Source: Sulfitobacter sp. (GTDB lineage: Bacteria; Pseudomonadota; Alphaproteobacteria; Rhodobacterales; Rhodobacteraceae). From it: 9,677 nucleotides of DNA. Below are positions 1 to 4,717 of this stretch, piece by piece. The translations under genes and the position numbers were made by a program. The notes beneath the pieces are model-generated. The model did not search any database. It saw nothing but the letters and a program-made list of their open reading frames with translations, and was not told where the DNA came from. The number at the start of each line of letters is the position of its first letter. The first letter of the stretch is position 1. The stretch covers positions 1-9,677 of the forward strand of contig JAGXHD010000089.1 of the NCBI GenBank assembly GCA_024636395.1, read 5' to 3'.

Positions 1-549
1 CCGCTGCGCCACACGCAGCTGTGCGGTTTGGTCGAACGCCCACAGCCCAATGCTGATCTGCGCACGGCCCGCACCCACACTGCCCAGAACCTCCGGCGAT
101 GATCCAACACGCTTGTAGATCCGCACCATTCGCGCATCGAAGACGCCCACAAAATGCCGCACGCCAAAGCCCTGCATAATCTCGCCCCCGCCGAGCATCA
201 GGGCGGCCGCGACATTGGCCCCCTGCCCCGGCGCCATGCAAAAGCGGGTACATTCCCAGATGTGCGGGCTGCGGATCCGTGCGGAAGTAAGATGGCCGAA
301 ATGATCTTTGAACATTACAGGGCCGGTTGTGGGCAAAAAGCGGGTGGAGCCGCCGTGCCCGCCCTCCGCCGTCTCCCAGATCACATAAAGTGGATTGAGC
401 GCATCGTATTCATCACGCTCAAAACCTCGGGCATCGACCGATACATCCCATTTCAAACGGGTGCGAAACTGGTCGGCGCGGTGGGTAAACATCTCATCTG
501 CAAGACGCGGATGACTCTTGAGTTGATCGGCATAAAGATATCGCAACAT
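1..549 (-). CDS. luxI: LuxI-family acyl-homoserine-lactone synthase, 3' end cut off by the window
   Basis: This gene makes an acyl-homoserine-lactone signal from S-adenosylmethionine and an acyl-ACP. Reading leftwards from the ATG at 549-547, 183 codons are open to the window edge, so the last ~25-30 residues of a typical ~210-residue LuxI protein are missing. The N-terminal half carries the family's fixed residues: R24, F28 and W34 in the R-xxx-F-xx-RLKW segment, D46/D49 in RDEYD, R70 in STRFLPTTGP, and E99/R102 in WECTRF. These are the positions known to form the SAM/acyl-carrier active site. A good Shine-Dalgarno (GGGGAG, read on the minus strand) lies a few bases upstream of the ATG. It is the second main gene of a luxR-luxI pair, 117 bp after luxR, and that gap holds dyads suited to regulation by LuxR. 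The acyl chain length of the signal cannot be read from sequence. Confidence 0.95.
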   Translation of the reverse strand, partial: MLRYLYADQLKSHPRLADEMFTHRADQFRTRLKWDVSVDARGFERDEYDALNPLYVIWETAEGGHGGSTRFLPTTGPVMFKDHFGHLTSARIRSPHIWECTRFCMAPGQGANVAAALMLGGGEIMQGFGVRHFVGVFDARMVRIYKRVGSSPEVLGSVGAGRAQISIGLWAFDQTAQLRVAQR

Positions 550-666
550 GGAAAGCTCCCCGTGGCATCAAATTGATGTCGCGAGCCTAGCCGCCCATTT
601 ATTAATACCTTACCCGCATCACGTGCGATCAAGCGGGAATTTGCGCAACGGCTGAAATCAGCGTCG
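550..666 (-). promoter_or_regulatory. Probable luxI promoter region with dyad elements
   Basis: This 117-bp gap separates the luxR stop from the luxI start. On the minus strand a possible -35 (TTGATC, 632-627) and -10 (TATTAA, 607-602) are separated by 19 bp. That is longer than ideal and typical of activator-dependent promoters. The -35 lies inside an interrupted inverted repeat (CCCGC/GCGGG arms, 613-637), the usual position of a lux box. A perfect 13-bp palindrome centred at 572 lies in the leader just before the Shine-Dalgarno. The hexamers are weak matches, so promoter placement is inference. Confidence 0.45.
613..637. promoter_or_regulatory. Candidate lux-box-like interrupted inverted repeat
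   Basis: Arms CCCGC (613-617) and GCGGG (633-637) are separated by 15 bp, a few inner positions also match symmetrically, and the whole overlaps the proposed luxI -35. Its position suits LuxR control of luxI. The sequence does not match the classical Vibrio lux box, so assignment to the adjacent LuxR is an inference. Confidence 0.35.
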
Positions 667-1413
667 CTACACAACGATAAGCCCACGGCTCATCGCACGG
701 GCCACCGCATGGGTCGTGTTGAGCGCACCGAGCTTGAAACGCGCACTCTCGATATATACCCGCAGGGTGTGCTCGGAAATCGAGAGGGAGTTGGCGACTT
801 GCGCACGGCTGTATCCCATCGCCAGCAAGGTCATCGCATCAATCTCGCGTGGCGAAAGCGAGGATTGCTGTATCGGCTGTCGGCCCGGCTCGAACTCAAG
901 GGCCTTCTCGTTGAAATAATGCGCGATCAGGATTAGGTCCCGACGATTTTCCTCGGTGAATTTCGTCCACTCCGCATCGTCGCAGTTATGATTCACCGTA
1001 AACAGCGCGAATTGGCCATTCGGCCCGCGGATCGGGATAGAATAGCCCTGATTGCCGACGCCGTATTCCGCCGAAGTCCTCAAAAATTCGCGGGCAGCCT
1101 TGCTTGACCAATCGAGGCGCTTCCAGTCCACGGGATGAAACCGCTGATAGCAACCCTGGACGACGGGATCGATCCGGACATAATTTTGAGACAGATATTG
1201 GTCCTGCCACGCGTCAGAGTAGGTACCGCAGCCGTACTGATCACCAGCTGAATCTACCCAGTGATACACCAAATGATCGACCTTGTAATGGTCCCTCAGC
1301 GCCTCCGAGACGCTCTGCATCCCGTCAAGCGTGTCCGCCTGTTCCAGCGCGGAAAGGATGCTCTCCAACTGTTTGTCCGTCCCTAACATGCCCGCTTGCC
1401 GCAGACCTCTCAT
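667..1413 (-). CDS. luxR: LuxR-family quorum-sensing transcriptional regulator
   Basis: This is a 248-residue LuxR-type regulator of the acyl-HSL-binding class. The N-terminal autoinducer-binding domain (about residues 15-170) carries the conserved ligand-pocket pattern: aromatic W69 and Y73, the D82-P83 pair, W97 in PVDW, and the glycine in GYSIPIRG. The C-terminal GerE/LuxR helix-turn-helix (about 184-248) shows LSPREIDAMTLLAMGYS with E190 and G200, then SISEHTLRVYIESARFKL. The domain order and length fit a full-length solo domain pair with no truncation. It immediately precedes luxI in the same direction, so it most likely senses that signal. The start is uncertain. ATG 1413 has an AAGGG touching the start codon, and ATG 1389 (MLGTDK) is equally plausible and would shorten the overlap with the preceding small ORF. 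An upstream stop in this frame rules out a longer start. Confidence 0.95.
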   Translation of the reverse strand: MRGLRQAGMLGTDKQLESILSALEQADTLDGMQSVSEALRDHYKVDHLVYHWVDSAGDQYGCGTYSDAWQDQYLSQNYVRIDPVVQGCYQRFHPVDWKRLDWSSKAAREFLRTSAEYGVGNQGYSIPIRGPNGQFALFTVNHNCDDAEWTKFTEENRRDLILIAHYFNEKALEFEPGRQPIQQSSLSPREIDAMTLLAMGYSRAQVANSLSISEHTLRVYIESARFKLGALNTTHAVARAMSRGLIVV

Positions 1414-1543
1414 CCCTTGAGGCGAACTCAGCCGTGGCTATCAGCGCAGTGTCATCGAGCTGCTCTGCCAATAGAGGCAGGTCGTTGGCTTCGGCAAAAC
1501 TGCGCAGATCGGCAAGGACGTCCAGTATCCAATCGCTACGCAT
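1325..1543 (-). CDS. Small conserved-looking protein preceding and overlapping luxR
   Basis: This is a 72-residue ORF of unknown function, opening MRSDWILDVLADLRSFAEAN, acidic and amphipathic over its first ~45 residues (two likely helices, ending near LDDTAL). The last ~25 residues are low-complexity and overlap the luxR reading frame by up to 89 nt. The case for a real gene is its excellent Shine-Dalgarno (AGAGGG, 8 nt before the ATG on the minus strand), its place as first gene behind the proposed promoter, and a composition unlike an accidental ORF. I recall similar small proteins next to luxR in other Rhodobacterales, but cannot check this here. Translation through this ORF could control luxR, whose own ribosome-binding site is poor. 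No domain is recognised. Confidence 0.6.
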   Translation of the reverse strand: MRSDWILDVLADLRSFAEANDLPLLAEQLDDTALIATAEFASRDERSAASGHVRDGQTVGEHPFRAGTGGHA

Positions 1544-1564
1544 CCTAATTTCCCTCTTAAATGG

Positions 1565-1579
1565 TTAACAGATCGTTAA
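1565..1579 (-). promoter_or_regulatory. CtrA-type binding box (TTAA-N7-TTAA)
   Basis: Two TTAA half-sites at 1565-1568 and 1576-1579 have exactly seven bases between them. On the minus strand the second half-site reads TTAACC, matching the extended form TTAA-N7-TTAAC of the alphaproteobacterial cell-cycle regulator CtrA. It overlaps the predicted start of the luxR transcript, a position where binding would normally repress. CtrA occupancy is inferred from the motif only. Confidence 0.5.
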
Positions 1580-1600
1580 TACAATCATAGCATGTATTAA
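1576..1600. promoter_or_regulatory. 25-bp palindromic operator candidate over the luxR promoter -10
   Basis: Perfect 8-bp arms TTAATACA (1576-1583) and TGTATTAA (1593-1600) flank a 9-bp centre that contains the proposed -10 hexamer. The arm centres are 17 bp apart, suiting a dimeric regulator. The left arm shares TTAA with the CtrA-type box, so the two sites would compete. Confidence 0.5.
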
Positions 1601-1696
1601 AACCGCGCTCCAATTCACGAATTTCCACTCCCCAGATATAGCGAGGGCAACATTCCTAAGCGCTTGATCGCATTGAACCCGTTTCAGAAACGTAAA

Positions 1697-1730
1697 CGCC
1701 CCGCGAATACCTGAAGTGATTCGCGGGGCG
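1697..1730 (-). terminator. Rho-independent terminator after ccr
   Basis: A perfect 12-bp GC-rich stem (1697-1708 with 1719-1730) encloses a 10-nt loop and begins about 30 bp past the ccr stop. In the ccr direction it is followed by a T-rich TTTACGTTTC tail. It should isolate the luxR operon downstream from ccr transcription. Confidence 0.85.
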
Positions 1731-1759
1731 CAAGATTGGTCAGTAGCAGAGTGCTCAGG

Positions 1760-3041
1760 TTACTTGCGCGCTTCGAGTGCATCCTCAAGGGTACGCAGCC
1801 CGGTTTTGGGCGCCTGCACCAGCACCGACATGTTGCCAGGCTTATGCTCGTTGCGCAGCATCTTCATATGCGCCTCGGGCAGATCGTCCCAGGCAAACAC
1901 TTCCGACATGCACGGATCCAGACGCCGCTCCAACATCAGCTTGTTGGCTGCGGCGGCTTGCTTGAGGTGGGCAAAGTGCGAACCCTGCAAGCGCTTCTGG
2001 TGCATCCACATATAGCGGACGTCGAAGGTACAGTTGAAACCGGTGGTGCCGGCACAGATCACCACCATGCCGCCTTTTTTGCAAACCAGGCTGGAGACGG
2101 GGAACGTGCTCTCACCGGGATGCTCGAACACCATGTCAACGCTCACGCCCTTGCCAGTGATTTCCCAGATCGCCTTACCGAAGCGGCGCGCTTCCTTGAG
2201 CCATTCGTTGTATTCGGGCGTGTTCACCGTAGGCATCTGGCCCCAGCACGTGAAATCCTTGCGGTTGATCACGCCCTTGGCGCCGAGATCCATCACGAAC
2301 TGCCGCTTGCTCTCGTCCGAGATCACCGCAATCGCATTGGCGCCGGCCGTGTTGATCAACTGGATCGCGTAGGAGCCAAGGCCCCCCGATGCACCCCAGA
2401 CCAGGACGTTCTGGCCGGGCTTGAGATCATGGGGCTCGTGGCCAAAGAGCATCCGGTACGCGGTGGCGAGCGTCAGCGTATAGCAGGCCGCCTCTTCCCA
2501 GGTCAGGTGCTTGGGGCGCGGCATCAACTGCTGACTCTGCACCGTCGTGAACTGCGAAAAGGAGCCGTCCGGGGTCTCGTAGCCCCCAATTGCGCTGGGT
2601 GGGCGAATACATAGGATCGCCGCCGTTGCACTCCTCGTCGTCGCCGTCATCCTGGTTGCAGTGCACGACCACTTCGTCGCCCACCTTCCAGCGCTTCACC
2701 TTGTCGCCCACGGCCCAGACGATGCCCGCCGCATCCGAGCCTGCGATATGGTAGGGCTGCTTGTGACCGTCGAACGGGCTGATCGGCGTGCCGAGCGCTG
2801 CCCACACACCATTATAGTTCACGCCCGCCGCCATCACGAGGACCAGCACATCCTGGCTGTCCAGTTCGGGCACATCCACAACTTCCTTGAGCATGGCGGT
2901 ATCCGGGTCGCCGTGCCGCTCGCGGCGAATCAACCAACCGTGCATTTTCTTGGGCACATAGCCCATGGGTGGTATTTCACCCATGTCATACAGGTCCTTT
3001 TCAGGAGCCTCGTATTGTGCGATCGCGGTATCAAGTGCCAT
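1760..3041 (-). pseudogene. ccr: Crotonyl-CoA carboxylase/reductase, interrupted by a one-base frameshift
   Basis: Ccr catalyses NADPH-dependent reductive carboxylation of crotonyl-CoA to (2S)-ethylmalonyl-CoA, the defining step of the ethylmalonyl-CoA pathway for acetate assimilation. The product resembles Rhodobacter Ccr from end to end (MDR superfamily, about 426 residues when repaired). It has an N-terminal GroES-like domain with GVNYNGVWA (N77, probably the CO2-binding Asn), then GDEVVVHCNQDDGDDEE, the Rossmann motif VWGASGGLGSYAIQL, and the C-terminal FDVRYMWMHQKRLQGSH segment. Start ATG 3041-3039 follows AGGAGG with 5-nt spacing. After W152 the frame changes: the minus strand reads TTGGGGGCTAC where TTGGGGCTAC would give the expected WGYETPDGSF. 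One extra G in the run at 2583-2587 therefore splits the gene into 3041-~2584 and ~2587-1760. Every other part is intact, so a sequencing error or a very recent mutation is more likely than long decay. Confidence 0.93.
2583..2587 (-). other. Frameshift site in ccr (five-G run, four expected)
   Basis: The coding strand has five consecutive G between codons W152 and Y154. Deleting one restores WGYETPDGSF and a single open frame to the normal stop at 1762-1760. Homopolymer runs are the classic place for sequencing indels and for replication slippage. Confidence 0.9.
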
Positions 3042-3163
3042 GTCGTCCTCCTGCGGATCTGTTCCGTGCCGCAGTGCAGTAAAGCGGCCATAGCTGATGT
3101 GATTACGCTCGGTTGCGCAATATTGCAACCTCTAGAGCGTCATTTTTGTAATTTTATGACCCA
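3042..3163 (-). promoter_or_regulatory. ccr upstream region
   Basis: This gap between the acyltransferase and ccr holds no gene. Besides the ccr Shine-Dalgarno (AGGAGG) it contains a 20-bp interrupted palindrome at 3111-3130. A possible -35 TTGCAA inside that palindrome has a poor -10 (TAATCA) 17 bp on, so the promoter position is uncertain. Confidence 0.4.
3111..3130. promoter_or_regulatory. Candidate operator upstream of ccr (GGTTGC-N8-GCAACC)
   Basis: Six-base arms GGTTGC (3111-3116) and GCAACC (3125-3130) flank GCAATATT, so the site also reads as adjoining TTGCGCAA and TTGCAA blocks. ScfR-family acyl-CoA-responsive regulators (RamB, PccR, PrpR) are known to bind TTTGCAAA-like sites, and RamB-type proteins control ccr in related bacteria. 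Assignment to that family is inference. A related element lies upstream of the ethylmalonyl-CoA mutase gene. Confidence 0.45.
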
Positions 3164-3192
3164 GCAGTCGCAGAAATTCATTCTGCGACTGC
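3164..3192 (-). terminator. Hairpin at the acyltransferase stop codon
   Basis: A perfect 12-bp stem (3164-3175 with 3181-3192) has a 5-nt loop that contains the TGA stop codon of the acyltransferase gene. The left arm on the transcript is coding sequence. No immediate U-run follows, so it may act as an mRNA-stabilising or weak termination structure rather than a standard terminator. Confidence 0.45.
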
Positions 3193-4575
3193 AGCATCCC
3201 CAGCCAAGTCGCCGCTACCATATCCGCGCGGCAGATAGTGTGCGATTGAATTGGCATAGAAATCTGTCGCCGTTTCCTGCCCTTGCATGATGTGCCATGT
3301 TTCGCCGCGCCGTTCGATCAGGCCGTGTTGCGCCATATGCCGACACGCCTCGCTCACTTCGCTCGCCAGATCACCGCTATCCAGCACGACCGACCTCTGG
3401 GGGATCTCCGCCAACAGCGCGCCCACTGCAATCTCGAGGGTGGCGCTGTCCGCCGGTCCCTGCGCGCGTAGTACCGTCGCGACAAGCGGCACACCGAGCA
3501 CCGGCATCACCGCTTCGATGCGCCGCATCAGCTCCAGCGACAGTTCTTCTACATCCTCGACCTTGCCATAGTCCCGCAAGCTCACAGGCGCACCGAAAGC
3601 CACCGCCGCCGTGCCGAACCGCGTATCTTGCCCGCGCAAACGCTTCCAGAACTTGCGCGCGATAAATGCCACCACGACCGAGATCCGCGCGCCGAACCGC
3701 CGGTCCCCGCGCGCGTGGGCTGCGAGCAGCACACGGTCCTCAAGCACGCGGTCGTAATTGATTGCCACAGGCACGAAAACGATGTCGCGCGGCCCGGCCA
3801 CGTCGAATCCGTCCACTAGGTAGCTCAGCAGTCCCACCTTGGGCGGCTGCAAGCGCCCCGTGAGGCTCAGGCCACCCTCAGGATAGAAAGCCTGCGTGTC
3901 TCCCCCGCTCGTCGCCATCTGGACATACCGCGAGAGCACCTTGCGGTAGAGCCCCCCGCGCGAGCGTCGGCGAATGAAATAGGCTCCCCACATGCGGATC
4001 AGCGAGGACAGCGGCCAGACCCGCGCCCATTCGCCCACCGCATAGCTCAGGGTCGAGGTTTTGGAGGCCAGATAGGTCACCAGAACGTAATCCATATTGC
4101 TGCGGTGATTCATGACGAATACCGGGGTCGCATTTTCCGGAATTGCGGCAAATACCTCGTCATTCTGCGTCGCGGTGCGAATACGGTAGACCGATTCCGC
4201 CAGCACTTTCGCCACCCGCATCGCAAAACTGAAATAGGCAAAGGCAGAAAAACTGGGCACGATTTCGCGCGCGTACTCGCGCGCCTTCTGAAACGCGACG
4301 TTCTCGGGCACGTTGTTTTTCTCGGCATAAAGCGCAATTTCCTGACTGACTTCAGGATCATAGATGAGGCGCTGGATCATGTCGTACCGTCGCGCCAGCT
4401 TGAAGGGCTGAATGGGCCGCTTGAGCCGACTATTGAGCCGCTCCACAGCCCGCTCGAACCGCCGACGAAAAAACCAGCGCACCGACGGCAGAAGGAAATG
4501 GCTCAGCGCAGTCACTGCTGCAAAAAGCACGATCAGGATAAATAGCCAGAGCGGAAGAGTTACAGTGTGAGTCAT
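3178..4575 (-). CDS. Glycerol-3-phosphate / 1-acylglycerol-phosphate acyltransferase (PlsB/PlsC superfamily)
   Basis: This 465-residue membrane-associated acyltransferase probably transfers a fatty acyl group to glycerol-3-phosphate in phospholipid synthesis. An N-terminal hydrophobic helix (about residues 7-29) is followed by a basic RRRFER stretch. The four GPAT blocks appear in order: NHRSNMDYV with catalytic H157-x4-D162; WGAYFIRRRSRGG (196-208); FYPEGGLSLTGR (230-241, E233); and VFVPVAINYD (266-275). A C-terminal extension of ~150 residues lies beyond the catalytic fold and is typical of PlsB-like rather than short PlsC proteins. The start at 4575 is chosen for the hydrophobic N-terminus; no strong Shine-Dalgarno is visible. 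It lies between ccr and the ethylmalonyl-CoA mutase gene, as I recall for other Rhodobacterales. A direct role in that pathway is unknown. Confidence 0.85.
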   Translation of the reverse strand: MTHTVTLPLWLFILIVLFAAVTALSHFLLPSVRWFFRRRFERAVERLNSRLKRPIQPFKLARRYDMIQRLIYDPEVSQEIALYAEKNNVPENVAFQKAREYAREIVPSFSAFAYFSFAMRVAKVLAESVYRIRTATQNDEVFAAIPENATPVFVMNHRSNMDYVLVTYLASKTSTLSYAVGEWARVWPLSSLIRMWGAYFIRRRSRGGLYRKVLSRYVQMATSGGDTQAFYPEGGLSLTGRLQPPKVGLLSYLVDGFDVAGPRDIVFVPVAINYDRVLEDRVLLAAHARGDRRFGARISVVVAFIARKFWKRLRGQDTRFGTAAVAFGAPVSLRDYGKVEDVEELSLELMRRIEAVMPVLGVPLVATVLRAQGPADSATLEIAVGALLAEIPQRSVVLDSGDLASEVSEACRHMAQHGLIERRGETWHIMQGQETATDFYANSIAHYLPRGYGSGDLAGDAAVAE

Positions 4576-4717
4576 ACGCGAAGACGTTTATCCTGAAAAG
4601 CGCTGCGTCACAAAAGAAACCGCATGCCGCATTGCAGCGAATTGACACTTGCCGAATATTTCCGATATCAAGCAGATAGCGCAAGAATATTGCCACAGCT
4701 TTCCAGAGAGGCCCGCC
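4576..4717. promoter_or_regulatory. Divergent promoter region between the acyltransferase gene and ecm
   Basis: On the plus strand a consensus -35 TTGACA (4642-4647) and a -10 TATCAA (4666-4671) are 18 bp apart, a good promoter for ecm. An element GCGCAA-GAA-TATTGC at 4679-4693 resembles the ccr palindrome with three extra bases. GAGAGG (4705-4710) is the ecm ribosome-binding site. No clear minus-strand promoter for the acyltransferase was found. Confidence 0.6.

Larger units (their letters stand above)
1544..1690 (-). promoter_or_regulatory. Promoter region of the luxR operon
   Basis: On the minus strand, TTGGAG (1613-1608) and TATGAT (1589-1584) are 18 bp apart and form a credible sigma-70 promoter about 40 bp upstream of the first start codon. 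The -10 lies inside a 25-bp palindrome (1576-1600), and a CtrA-type box (1565-1579) falls on the expected transcription start. The rest of this stretch holds no gene. Farther upstream, at 1661-1672, is a 12-mer also found upstream of luxI. Promoter elements are read directly; strength and use are inferred. Confidence 0.55.

Noticed and set aside
154..576. Plus-strand ORF of 140 codons at the left end
   Set aside because: It is antisense to luxI, whose minus-strand frame has all catalytic residues.
2575..2600. Programmed ribosomal frameshift in ccr
   Set aside because: The required shift is +1 at TGG-GGG-C. No stop codon or stimulatory structure is evident at the site, and related Ccr proteins are encoded in one frame.
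1736..2614. Long plus-strand ORF of about 290 codons opposite ccr
   Set aside because: It is antisense to the well-conserved C-terminal half of Ccr, with no Shine-Dalgarno and His/Arg-rich composition typical of a mirror frame in GC-rich coding DNA.
4649..4717. Upstream in-frame ATG extending ecm by 23 residues
   Set aside because: The extra residues are not part of the family, and this ATG lies between the -35 and -10 of the predicted promoter. ATG 4718 has the Shine-Dalgarno.
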